Source: Salinicoccus sp. YB14-2 (GTDB lineage: Bacteria > Bacillota > Bacilli > Staphylococcales > Salinicoccaceae). From it: a stretch of DNA of 64,000 nt. Every line of letters starts with the position of its first letter. Position 1 is the first letter of the stretch. A program made the translations under genes and the position numbers. The notes under the pieces were generated by a model. The model saw only the letters and a program-made list of their open reading frames with translations, ran no database searches and had not been told where the DNA came from. Location of the stretch: positions 1,149,482-1,213,481 of the forward strand of contig NZ_LFKO01000001.1 of assembly GCF_001265075.1 (NCBI RefSeq), given 5' to 3'. Positions 17,762-25,677 of the stretch are shown one piece after another.

Positions 17762-18145
17762 TTGAATGGAAAATTAAATGAGAGAAAGCCAATCTTTGAA
17801 CAGATCAAAGACTGGATCAGTGATCAGATTATCGATGAGACACTTTATGAAAACGATAAGATTCCTTCTACCAATGAAATTGTAGAATTTTTTAAAGTGA
17901 ATCATCTGACTGTTGCCAAAGGTGTCAACCAGCTTGTTGACCAGGGCGTAATTTATAAGAAAAGGGGTGTAGGTATGTTTGTCGCAGAGGATGCGAGGAA
18001 TACACTGCTGAATGAACGAAAACATAAATTTAAGGATGAATATGTGAAACCGATGATAGAAGAGATGTCAAAACTCGGGCTGACAGTAAAAGATCTGGAT
18101 CAGCTGATTGAACTGGTAAAGGAGGATTATCATGGGAAACGTTGA
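17762..18145 (+). CDS. GntR-family (YtrA subfamily) transcriptional regulator
   Basis: The protein has 127 residues: an N-terminal winged helix (IFEQIKDWISDQI...PSTNEIVEFFKVNHLTVAKGVNQLVDQGVIYKKRGVGMFV) and only a short helical C-terminal tail, which defines the YtrA subfamily. These proteins repress ABC-transporter operons and lack a large effector domain. The true start is the TTG at 17762 preceded by GAGGAGGG; the ATG at 17729 lies inside the palindromic operator and has no ribosome site. Its 3' end overlaps the ATPase gene by 14 bases, so regulator, ATPase and membrane protein form one operon. Confidence 0.8.
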   Translation: MNGKLNERKPIFEQIKDWISDQIIDETLYENDKIPSTNEIVEFFKVNHLTVAKGVNQLVDQGVIYKKRGVGMFVAEDARNTLLNERKHKFKDEYVKPMIEEMSKLGLTVKDLDQLIELVKEDYHGKR

Positions 18146-18995
18146 ATTTAAAAATGTGGATTTGAAGATAAAGAAAGAAAATATTCTAACAGATATTAAT
18201 TTAAAGTTTGAACCCGGCAGAGTATATGGACTGCTTGGCAGGAACGGTGCAGGTAAAACGACGTTGCTGTCATTGATTGCGACATACAGAAAAGTGACTA
18301 AAGGTATGTTGACTGTAGATGGCCAGGATCCGTATGAAAACGCAGATATCATGCCGCTTGTCGATTTTCTGCATCCGGAAGACTACAGTGAGGAATCGGA
18401 AACGGTAGAAGATTATCTGCAGCTGGCTAAAAGATATAAGCCTTCGTTCGATATGGGTTATGCACTTTCTCTTCTGAATGAATATAACATTGATATGAAG
18501 AAAAAAATGATGGAGTTGTCCCAGGGGCAGCAGGCGGCGGTGGATGCCTCCATGGGGCTTGCGACAATGTCACCGGTCGTTCTGTTTGATGAGGTGACAA
18601 ACGGTATGGACGCACCGTCTAGAGAGAAGTTTTACAGCCAGGTACTCAATGCCAAAAACAGAGAAAACAGAGTAATCGTACTGTCTACGCATATCGTCTC
18701 TGAGATGGATTATCTGTTTGATGAAGTTGTGGTCATCCATCACGGTCAAGTGCTGGTCGATGAACCTGTGGATGAATTTCTGGATAGAGGCTACCAGGTG
18801 ACAGGGAGCATAGAAGATGTAGATGAATTTACGAGAGATAAAAAAGTGGTGAATACGAGAACACTTGGACCGACGAGTGCAGTATCGATACTCGGCTCCC
18901 CGTCAAAAGAAGATGAGAAAATGTTCGATAGTGGCAGACTTTCGTATTCATCCATGAGATTACAGGACTTATTTATAAATCTGACGGAAGATTAG
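18132..18995 (+). CDS. ABC transporter ATP-binding protein of a GntR-controlled operon
   Basis: The 287-residue ATPase has Walker A GRNGAGKTT (36-44), signature LSQGQQ and Walker B VVLFDE with the switch histidine in VLSTHIVSEMD. The layout matches YtrB-type ATPases paired with YtrA regulators and small permeases in Firmicutes; these modules often respond to cell-wall stress or antimicrobial peptides, but the substrate here is unknown. It overlaps the regulator gene and is followed 19 bases later by the membrane component. The last 70 residues (VTGSIEDVDEF...) form the usual small C-terminal domain. Confidence 0.8.
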   Translation: MGNVEFKNVDLKIKKENILTDINLKFEPGRVYGLLGRNGAGKTTLLSLIATYRKVTKGMLTVDGQDPYENADIMPLVDFLHPEDYSEESETVEDYLQLAKRYKPSFDMGYALSLLNEYNIDMKKKMMELSQGQQAAVDASMGLATMSPVVLFDEVTNGMDAPSREKFYSQVLNAKNRENRVIVLSTHIVSEMDYLFDEVVVIHHGQVLVDEPVDEFLDRGYQVTGSIEDVDEFTRDKKVVNTRTLGPTSAVSILGSPSKEDEKMFDSGRLSYSSMRLQDLFINLTED

Positions 18996-19014
18996 AATGG
19001 AAAGGAGAGAAATT

Positions 19015-19683
19015 ATGAATAATAATAAAGTCAAAAACGGCACAATGGATTTATCCGTAATCAGTATTTTTGGTGCATTTTGGTATATTCCAATCTTCAC
19101 TGTAATATATATAACGCTGTTTCTGATATTCGGTGCTGAAGAGCTTGACAATCTGTCCTATTTTTCGATGGGGTCAAACTCAAACAGAATCTTTATGCTT
19201 GTAATGGGCATCATTATTGGCAGTTCTTTTATAAAATGGGCGATCGGTCTCGGAATGACACGGAAGCAGTTCTATAAGGCAAATATGTACTCGGGTGCAG
19301 TCATGGCATTGACGTTGACGATAACGATGGTCATTATCAGTCTGATTATTGGATTATTGCCATTTGCGGGCACTGAACATATAAACCAGCAGCTTGAAAT
19401 GCATCCGGGGATGAATTTGCTGGCAATAATATCGATGGTGTACCTTGCATATCTTGCGGGCACATTGATTGGTACCGGATTTTATAGAAATGGATGGTTT
19501 GGTGCTCTCGGCATCATCATTACAATTTTCTGCAGCGCCTTTCCCGAGGCTATGGATTCAGTGATAGTGAATGCTTTTGGTCTGCCGTCGGGGGCTGGGA
19601 CGTTTATAACCGTCATTGCATTAATCTTTGCGCTGATTGTGATGAACTATTACTTTGTAAAAGATATTGTGATCAAAATCTGA
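19015..19683 (+). CDS. ABC transporter membrane component
   Basis: The 222-residue protein has about six hydrophobic helices (WYIPIFTVIYITLFLIFG, IFMLVMGIIIGSSF, GAVMALTLTITMVIISLIIG, LLAIISMVYLAYLAGTLIG, FGALGIIITIFCSA, FITVIALIFALIVMNYYFV) and no enzymatic motif. Position directly after the ATPase gene makes it the permease partner. The ATG at 19015 follows AAAGGAGAG, so the upstream in-frame ATG at 18997 is not used. Substrate unknown. Confidence 0.75.
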   Translation: MNNNKVKNGTMDLSVISIFGAFWYIPIFTVIYITLFLIFGAEELDNLSYFSMGSNSNRIFMLVMGIIIGSSFIKWAIGLGMTRKQFYKANMYSGAVMALTLTITMVIISLIIGLLPFAGTEHINQQLEMHPGMNLLAIISMVYLAYLAGTLIGTGFYRNGWFGALGIIITIFCSAFPEAMDSVIVNAFGLPSGAGTFITVIALIFALIVMNYYFVKDIVIKI

Positions 19684-19691
19684 TAAAAGAC

Positions 19692-19727
19692 GAAAGCAGG
19701 AGGATTTCAGATTCTCCTGCTTTCACT
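19692..19727. terminator. bidirectional terminator
   Basis: GAAAGCAGGAG, ten-base loop, TCTCCTGCTTTC; it lies between the GntR-ABC operon and the convergent PaiB-like gene, overlapping the latter's last codons. Confidence 0.8.
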
Positions 19728-20345
19728 TTCTTTTCTGATTCTTCTCATTTCCCGGGAAATTTTCTTATCGTCATCAGAATTTCTCACCTCGAGTGCTTCC
19801 ACTACATTTTGATGATCGGTTTCATTTCTGTTCTGGCTCATCTTATACGCGGCCTGGATTTCCTGTACTTTCACCTTGAATCCGACAATTCCTTTTATCT
19901 GGGCTTTTGAAGATTCTGATAAATTTTCCCATGTTGCACCGCCTTCACTGCGTCCCTCATACTTTTCGAGCAGATTGACGAGGTCCTGCTGCAGTTCCTC
20001 TTCACTTAACAGGACACATTGACCGTACAAATGAACGGACTGATAGTTCCATGTGGGAACATTTTCTCCTTCGTACCATTTGGAAGAGATATAAGAATGG
20101 GGGCCTTTAAATATAAGCAGCGTATTTTCATGGCGGTCAAACATCTTCCACTGTGTATTTCCTCTTGAAATATGTCCGGTGATTGTCCATTCACCATTTT
20201 CTTCGTTCAGCATCATCGGGGTATGTGTAGCCACCGGCCTGTTTTTATCAGTTGTAATAATCGTTCCAAAATTATTATGGATGATAAAATCTTTGATTTC
20301 ATCTAAATCATCGACTTTAAAATGTTTGGGAATGTACAAGTTCAT
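19707..20345 (-). CDS. FMN-binding negative transcriptional regulator family protein (PaiB-like)
   Basis: The 212-residue split-barrel flavin-binding-fold protein begins MNLYIPKHFKVDD and continues FIIHNNFGTIITT, with VPTWNYQSVHLYGQCVL, the PaiB family pattern. In B. subtilis PaiB was described as affecting sporulation and degradative enzyme genes; many relatives are simply FMN or heme-binding proteins related to pyridoxamine oxidase. No paiA acetyltransferase is adjacent. The lysine- and arginine-rich C-terminus (DDDKKISREMRRIRKESESRRI) is notable but of unknown use. It lies 20 bases after the CHAP gene on the same strand. Confidence 0.75.
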   Translation of the reverse strand: MNLYIPKHFKVDDLDEIKDFIIHNNFGTIITTDKNRPVATHTPMMLNEENGEWTITGHISRGNTQWKMFDRHENTLLIFKGPHSYISSKWYEGENVPTWNYQSVHLYGQCVLLSEEELQQDLVNLLEKYEGRSEGGATWENLSESSKAQIKGIVGFKVKVQEIQAAYKMSQNRNETDHQNVVEALEVRNSDDDKKISREMRRIRKESESRRI

Positions 20346-20367
20346 CTGCTCCTTCTATTTAACTGAA

Positions 20368-20856
20368 TTATTCAAGAGTATCTTTAGGACGTGGATTTTC
20401 TTTCGGATGAATAAAGTTATAATCGCTGATGTCTTCTGAGTCTATAGTTCTTTCGGTAATTTCATATTGTTCATAAAAATTCATTTCTGAGATTTCAATG
20501 GATCCGTCATTGTTTACATCAGTTACATAGGCCACGTGTCCGATTTCACCACTTGAGGTTTGAAGGAGGGCACCTGCTTCAGGGCTCTGATTTACTGTAT
20601 AGCCATCAGCCTCAGCCCGTTCAGCCCAATGCTCGGCATCTCCCCAGCTGTTCTCGATCATGTTCAAATCATTCTTTACCAGATCAAAGACGTAATAGGT
20701 GCACTCACCTTCGTCATATAAGTTATTTGTCATGGGATCCGGAAGAATAATATATCTTATATCTTCAATCAAACCATCTTCCGACTGGCTGTCAGCATAG
20801 AATAAGCCGGCCACAATGAATGTAAAAATGGCCAATATTATAAAAAACTTCTTCAT
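20368..20856 (-). CDS. secreted or membrane-anchored CHAP-domain amidase-like protein
   Basis: The 162-residue protein has an N-terminal hydrophobic segment (FFIILAIFTFIVAGLFYA) that is a signal peptide or anchor. It continues as a CHAP domain: the catalytic cysteine in EGECTYYVFDL, then WGDAEHWAERAEADGYTVNQSPEAGALLQ and the histidine in GEIGHVAYVTDV. CHAP enzymes hydrolyse peptidoglycan amide bonds, either muramyl-alanine or cross-bridge. At this size there is no separate cell-wall-binding domain. The start is ATG at 20856; the ribosome site is GGGTGAAAT. The final residues (PKENPRPKDTLE) are polar. Confidence 0.75.
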   Translation of the reverse strand: MKKFFIILAIFTFIVAGLFYADSQSEDGLIEDIRYIILPDPMTNNLYDEGECTYYVFDLVKNDLNMIENSWGDAEHWAERAEADGYTVNQSPEAGALLQTSSGEIGHVAYVTDVNNDGSIEISEMNFYEQYEITERTIDSEDISDYNFIHPKENPRPKDTLE

Positions 20857-21014
20857 ATTTCACCCGTTCACTCAGTATTACTATGTTTATATCATATTTA
20901 TTTTTAAAACACTAACAATCGATATGAAAAAATTGCTGTAAACTCCGCCTCTATGATCGTTTCAATCTATCCTGCGTATGCACACAGGCCAATAGTCATT
21001 ATATCGTTGATGAT

Positions 21015-21050
21015 GAAATCCGGCTGATTGTTGACAGCCGGATTTCTTTG
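21015..21050. terminator. terminator after the DUF4256 gene
   Basis: GAAATCCGGCTG, eight-base loop, CAGCCGGATTTC, with T-rich flank. The 197-base gap 20857-21053 holds nothing else that I can identify. Confidence 0.75.
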
Positions 21051-21053
21051 ACA

Positions 21054-21614
21054 TCAAATATTCAATTTACCCCTGAACCCGCGTGCGGCATAGTAGGATT
21101 CAGCGCCGTTATGATAAGTGAATACTGTGCCGTAGCGGTAATCGCAGAATAAAGCACCGCCAAGAGCGCGTATGTCTTCAGGGGTCTCAATCCATGAAGA
21201 AGTCTTTTTATCGAATGTATCCAGAGTCTGCAAATATCTGTAATCATCTTCGGTCAGCAGTTCGACACCCATCTTTTCAACAGTGGCTATTACTGAACTT
21301 TCAGGTTTGTGTTTTTTTCTGGATTCAAGCGCTTCCTGATCATAACACAGGCTTCGTCTGCCTTTAGGACTTTCTGCGGCACAGTCCATGAAGATGTATG
21401 AATCATCTTCAGTTTTGACGACGTCCGGCTCTCCGCCGCTGCTTTCCATCTCTTTCAAAGATCTGATTTTATCCGGAGAAGCCAGCAGCTTTTTTTCAAC
21501 ATCTTCCCAATTTACATTTTCATGACGATGGTTGTTATTTTCAAATCTTGTTTTAAGTGACTGAAGCAATTCAGCTTTAATTTCTTCTGTTAAAGTTTCT
21601 TCTTTCATATACAT
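21054..21614 (-). CDS. DUF4256 domain-containing protein
   Basis: The 186-residue cytosolic protein of the DUF4256 family is recognised from the conserved order NVNWEDVEKKLL, EMESSGGEPDVV, FMDCAAESPKGRRSLCYDQEAL, LLTEDDYRYLQ, SSWIETPEDIRALGGALFCDYRYGTVFTYHNGAESYY. It has no membrane segment and no known activity. Similar proteins are common in Firmicutes and Bacteroidetes as single genes. ATG at 21614, or the second Met two codons later. It is transcribed alone, away from the BCCT gene's terminator. Confidence 0.75.
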   Translation of the reverse strand: MYMKEETLTEEIKAELLQSLKTRFENNNHRHENVNWEDVEKKLLASPDKIRSLKEMESSGGEPDVVKTEDDSYIFMDCAAESPKGRRSLCYDQEALESRKKHKPESSVIATVEKMGVELLTEDDYRYLQTLDTFDKKTSSWIETPEDIRALGGALFCDYRYGTVFTYHNGAESYYAARGFRGKLNI

Positions 21615-21649
21615 CCCGCTTTCGTCAGTTTTTAATAATTCTAATATAA

Positions 21650-21677
21650 AAAAGCCCGGTACGCCAATGTACCGGGC
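21650..21677. terminator. terminator after the BCCT transporter gene
   Basis: AGCCCGGTAC, six-base loop, GTACCGGGCT, followed on the minus strand by a run of T's. Confidence 0.85.
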
Positions 21678-21685
21678 TCAACCCA

Positions 21686-23308
21686 TTAAATACCAGGAGG
21701 ATCTTCTTTCGCTTTCTTTTTATAATCTTCAAGTTCCTCTTCATATTCTTTTGCCGAACCTTTGACATAGTTTTCGTAACGTCGCTTGTTCGGACTGATT
21801 GTCAGCTCGAAATATTTACGTTCCGCATTTGCATCTTTATAGAACGATACGACCATCAGTATCACGACGATACTAAATGGTAATGCCGAAATTATGGCGG
21901 CTGACTGTAAGGCGTTTAACCCGGTTTCCCCGCCTGCCAGTAAAAGAACGAAAGCAATCGAGGACAGGGAAATACCCCATACGATTTTAATGATTCCGCT
22001 CGGTGTAAGAGATCCGTAGGATGTCTGCATACCGATAACGAATGTGGCAGAGTCAGCTGATGTAACAAAGAATGAAGATACCAGTAATAATGCAATCAGT
22101 GACAGCAGTATCCCCATAGGCAGCTGGTCGAATACAGCAAAGAGTTGTGTTTCAGCAGCCATTTCAAAGATTTCAGGCGCATTCTGTCCAACGGACACAC
22201 CTGTCATACCAAATGTGCTGAACCATATGATACCAATCAATGTCGGAACGAATAGTACAGCCATAATGAATTCCCGGATAGTCCGGCCGCGTGATACACG
22301 GGCGATGAAAATACCTACAAATGGACTCCAGCTCATCCACCAGCCCCAGTAATAGACTGTCCATGTACTCATCCAGTCGCTCTTTTGTTCGTTTAATGGT
22401 GCAACATCAAAGCTCTGGGTCAGAAAAGTGCCCAGGTATTGGCCGGTACCGGCCGTCATCATATTTAGGATTAAGATCGTGGGACCGATGATAAGAATCA
22501 CTATAAATAAAAGAGCGGCCAAAATCATGTTCAAGTTACTCAAGTACTGGATGCCTTTACTCAAACCAGACCATGCACTCATTAAGAACAGAACAGTGAC
22601 AATTGCAATGATGATTCCCTGAACGAATGTGTTCACAGGCACATCGAATAAGTAATTTAAACCGCCATTGATCTGCATCGCACCGATACCGAGTGAAACA
22701 GCTACACCGACGACAGTGGCAAATACAGCCATTACATCGACAATGATACCGAGAAGACCGTCTACCCGGTCCCCGAATAATGGACGGAGTACTTTTGAAA
22801 GCAGCCCGACCTCACCTTTTCTAAATTGTGAATAGGCAAGTGCAAGTGCTACAACCCCGTACATTGCCCAAGCGTGGAAACCGTAATGTAAAAATGTAGA
22901 CCTCATGGATTCAAGCATTGCTTCACGAGTCTCCGGCTCCGCAGTCGGCGGCGCTACATAGTGAGACATCGGCTCTGAAGCCCCGTAGAATACGAGCCCG
23001 ATACCCATTCCGGCACTGAACAGCATAGCCAGCCATGAAACGGTATGGAACTCCGGCTTTTCATCCGGTTTACCCAGCTTTAATTTTCCAATAGGACTGA
23101 GCAATAAAAATACACAGAAAAATACGAGTAACGTGGTTAATATCATATAATACCAACCGAAATAATCAGTGATCCAACTTGAAATCGAACTGGAAATCTC
23201 ACCAAAACTGTCTGGGAATAATGCACCTGTTAAAACAACGATACCGATGACAATTACTCCATAAACAAACACTTTTGATAACTTTCCGTTTGATTTATTA
23301 TTTTCCAA
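21686..23308 (-). CDS. BCCT-family betaine/choline/carnitine transporter
   Basis: The 540-residue protein has twelve hydrophobic helices and the BCCT signatures: GMGIGLVFYGASEPMSHY in helix 3, WSGLSKGIQYLSNLN and WWMSWSPFVGIFIARVSRGRTIREF. The glycine-rich G-M-G-I-G stretch (Gly rather than an Asp in the middle) points to Na+-coupled uptake of the OpuD/BetP kind. The charged C-terminal tail (about 490-540) resembles osmosensing tails of relatives. Likely role: uptake of glycine betaine or a related solute at high salt; the exact substrate is uncertain. Together with OpuC it gives two uptake routes within 8 kb. ATG with GGAGGAGGC upstream. Confidence 0.88.
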   Translation of the reverse strand: MENNKSNGKLSKVFVYGVIVIGIVVLTGALFPDSFGEISSSISSWITDYFGWYYMILTTLLVFFCVFLLLSPIGKLKLGKPDEKPEFHTVSWLAMLFSAGMGIGLVFYGASEPMSHYVAPPTAEPETREAMLESMRSTFLHYGFHAWAMYGVVALALAYSQFRKGEVGLLSKVLRPLFGDRVDGLLGIIVDVMAVFATVVGVAVSLGIGAMQINGGLNYLFDVPVNTFVQGIIIAIVTVLFLMSAWSGLSKGIQYLSNLNMILAALLFIVILIIGPTILILNMMTAGTGQYLGTFLTQSFDVAPLNEQKSDWMSTWTVYYWGWWMSWSPFVGIFIARVSRGRTIREFIMAVLFVPTLIGIIWFSTFGMTGVSVGQNAPEIFEMAAETQLFAVFDQLPMGILLSLIALLLVSSFFVTSADSATFVIGMQTSYGSLTPSGIIKIVWGISLSSIAFVLLLAGGETGLNALQSAAIISALPFSIVVILMVVSFYKDANAERKYFELTISPNKRRYENYVKGSAKEYEEELEDYKKKAKEDPPGI

Positions 23309-23461
23309 AAAAATTGCCTCCTCCGTATAAAATTATATTACATACAAACCGTCTTAAATGAAAACAACGTTTATGATACTATCAGTGTTTATTTACATTT
23401 TCAACCTTAGTATTGAGTTTATTCCCCATGCCTGGCATTATAATCGCAGAAATGAAAAATA

Positions 23462-23489
23462 AAAACACACTCAGCTGTTGAGTGTGTTT
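23462..23489. terminator. terminator after the Crp/Fnr regulator gene
   Basis: AACACACTCA, five-base loop, TGAGTGTGTT with flanking A and T runs. Confidence 0.8.
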
Positions 23490-23495
23490 AACCTG

Positions 23496-24146
23496 CTAAA
23501 TATTTATAATTTCATAAGTTTTATTATTTATCTTTCTAATCAGTCCTTCATCCTCCAATTTTTTGAAGTTACGGGTCAAAGTCTCCGGCTGCATACTTAA
23601 ATAGGAAGCGAGGTCCTTTTTAGGCATATTTAAATTTAACTGATCAGCCTGAGTGTGGGTTCTGATATATTCCTGAAGTCGTTCGTTACTGCTGAGTAAT
23701 GAGATGTTTGTGGTCAGCAGTTCTGATTCATTGAGTCGTTCAGCGAAACTTTCAATAATTTTTATGCTGATATTGGGATACTTTTTCATAAGGTCATAAA
23801 TATCCTGCCGGTTAATTGTACAAACCTGCGCATCTTCCAACACCTCGGCATAAGATTCATGTATATTATCCTCATTGAAAAGTGAAATCTCTCCTGTGAA
23901 GTCAGCATGGCCAAGCACTCTGACAAGTTGCTCTTTCCCTTCGGCATTGAGTCTGTATATTCTGACTTTACCTGCATGTAACACTGACAGAGATTCATTT
24001 TGATCTCCTGCCATATACAGGTAGTCTCCTTTATTTAAGTGTTTATGGTTAATTTTACTGAACACCTCGTGTAACTCATCATCATTAAGATGGCTGAAGA
24101 TGGGCACTTTGCTGACACAGAGTTGGTGACCCCGCAGTTTTGCCAT
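23496..24146 (-). CDS. Crp/Fnr-family transcriptional regulator
   Basis: The protein has 216 residues: an N-terminal cyclic-nucleotide-binding-like beta roll (VPIFSHLNDDELHEVF...KGDYLYMAGDQNESLSVLHAGKVRIYRL...GHADFTGEISLF) and a C-terminal winged helix whose recognition helix is MQPETLTRNFKKLEDEGLI. A single Cys near the N-terminus (GHQLCVSKVP) is not enough for an FNR-type cluster, so the signal is unknown. The ATG at 24146 follows AAGGAGGTTATTTA; the ORF upstream of it is not used. The remnant of a metal-binding HMA gene lies just upstream. In several Firmicutes this type of regulator sits beside HMA and P1B-ATPase genes, so it may have controlled them. Confidence 0.8.
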   Translation of the reverse strand: MAKLRGHQLCVSKVPIFSHLNDDELHEVFSKINHKHLNKGDYLYMAGDQNESLSVLHAGKVRIYRLNAEGKEQLVRVLGHADFTGEISLFNEDNIHESYAEVLEDAQVCTINRQDIYDLMKKYPNISIKIIESFAERLNESELLTTNISLLSSNERLQEYIRTHTQADQLNLNMPKKDLASYLSMQPETLTRNFKKLEDEGLIRKINNKTYEIINI

Positions 24147-24324
24147 TAAATAACCTCCTTGTAAAATCCATTTCAAAACCTTCTTTTGCTTTTACGAAAA
24201 TCATATCAATTCCTATTATACCGGCAGCATAGATAAAATGAAGAAAGTAGCACTCAAGAGATCGAGTACTGTTTAGACAAACCAGACTGTTTACAATTGA
24301 TTCATCCATTGGGATCAAGCGGAT

Positions 24325-24519
24325 GTTTTAACCGACTTAACAGGGTAAACCCAATTTTTCAAAGAGTTCCCTGTCACTGTATCATCGTGTTCGACGGTGA
24401 TTTTGTTCAAATTGAATTTTACATCAACACCGCTGATGCCTTACGTTTTCTGATGCCTGCTTCAATTTTTTAATACAGCTTGGACATGTTAAATCACCTG
24501 TTCTCAATATTGTTTTCAT
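24325..24519 (-). pseudogene. decayed heavy-metal-associated (CopZ-like) domain gene
   Basis: The minus strand begins with ATG at 24519 behind AGGAAGGT and encodes MKTILRTGDLTCPSCIKK, the metal-binding loop TCPSC of an HMA domain. The frame then breaks; in shifted frames the homology continues as KIEAGIRKRK, GISGVDVKFNLNKITVEHDDTVTG and LFEKLG. At least three frameshifts separate these pieces, so no full protein is made. The residual sequence spans the expected 70-residue length. No intact pump gene is beside it; the only P1B-ATPase sequence in the window is the fragment at 3.8-4.4 kb. The rest of 24147-24657 shows nothing I can identify. Confidence 0.75.
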
Positions 24520-24663
24520 AATCGGAAACCTTCCTGAATACTTTGATTTCACTATTACCTTAATTATAATGATTTTGAGATTATAAAAAATTGATCTATA
24601 TCAAGAAATCATGTAGGAGAGAGTTTTATCAGGATATTCGGGTATTATAATTGAGAGGTGATA

Positions 24664-25602
24664 ATGATGAGCCTTTCCATCCAGTATATATCTAAGAATA
24701 ATGAGATTGGGAAAGTGGAAAATAAAGAGGATGTACCGGAGCATGCCACTTTTGTCTGGTATGACTACGACAGCTTTGATGACAAAGAACAGTTGAAGAA
24801 AAATCATGATTTTGAGCACGGCAGACTTGAAGATGAAAAGATTAAAAACTATCGTCCCGCGTATTTTAAAAATGAAAACTATCAGCTGTTGATCTGTCAT
24901 GTCATCGATAAGAAAACATTTGAAGCCCATGCTGTAAATGTATGTGTGATGCAGGACGTCATTATAACGTTCCATAATGGCTCACTGGAGCAATTTATAA
25001 ATATAGAAGAAATAATCAAAGATAAAAATGATGATTTGGAAATTGATATTGCACTCCATATTTTACTGAATACTATTGAGCAGTATTTTGATATCGTTCA
25101 TGAAATAGAGGATGAAGTCATCCTATTTGAAGAAAGACATGTTGGTGATGATAAAGGGAAGGACATTACATCTGAAATATATGAGCTGAAACAGAGAATA
25201 TTTAAAGTTAAGCGTGTCATTATTCCAATGGAAGAACTGGTGGAAAAGTTTAAAGAACAGGATGACGTACTTGAAAGTGAAAGAAGTGAGGACATTTTAA
25301 ATAAGGTCGATGCTAAAATAGACCGGCAAAAATTAATCATTCAATTCACTGAAGAAATGATTGATGAGATAAAGGATAATTATATGTCCTATAATACATA
25401 CCGGATGAACAAAATTATCAATGTATTGACCATCATCTCAGCGATCTTTCTGCCACTAACTTTAATAACAGGGGTTTACGGCATGAACTTTGAAAATATG
25501 CCGGAACTCAGTTGGAATTTCGGTTATTTCATAACGTTGGGCATTATGCTGGGAATCAGCGTTTCCATGATTGTTTTCTTTAAGAGTAAAGGTTGGATGT
25601 AA
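24664..25602 (+). CDS. corA: CorA-family magnesium/divalent cation transporter
   Basis: The protein has about 312 residues: an N-terminal cytosolic domain, a long charged coiled helix (about 160-250) and two C-terminal transmembrane helices. The signature YGMNFENMPEL follows the first helix (IINVLTIISAIFLPLTLITGV), which is diagnostic for CorA channels that move Mg2+, Co2+ or Ni2+; some family members export. The C-terminus ends KSKGWM. The start is one of two adjacent ATGs (24664 or 24667) behind GAGAGGTG. It appears to be a single gene converging on the peptidase gene. Confidence 0.87.
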   Translation: MMSLSIQYISKNNEIGKVENKEDVPEHATFVWYDYDSFDDKEQLKKNHDFEHGRLEDEKIKNYRPAYFKNENYQLLICHVIDKKTFEAHAVNVCVMQDVIITFHNGSLEQFINIEEIIKDKNDDLEIDIALHILLNTIEQYFDIVHEIEDEVILFEERHVGDDKGKDITSEIYELKQRIFKVKRVIIPMEELVEKFKEQDDVLESERSEDILNKVDAKIDRQKLIIQFTEEMIDEIKDNYMSYNTYRMNKIINVLTIISAIFLPLTLITGVYGMNFENMPELSWNFGYFITLGIMLGISVSMIVFFKSKGWM

Positions 25603-25636
25603 CCAATGTTGTATAAAAATATCATGATGAATACAT

Positions 25637-25676
25637 TAAAAAACTCCTTCAGATAAAATTTCGGAAAGAGTTCTTT
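25637..25676. terminator. terminator between corA and the M20 hydrolase
   Basis: The minus strand shows AACTCTTTC, 13-base loop, GAAGGAGTT and six T's; the plus strand can also form the hairpin. Confidence 0.7.
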
Positions 25677-25677
25677 A

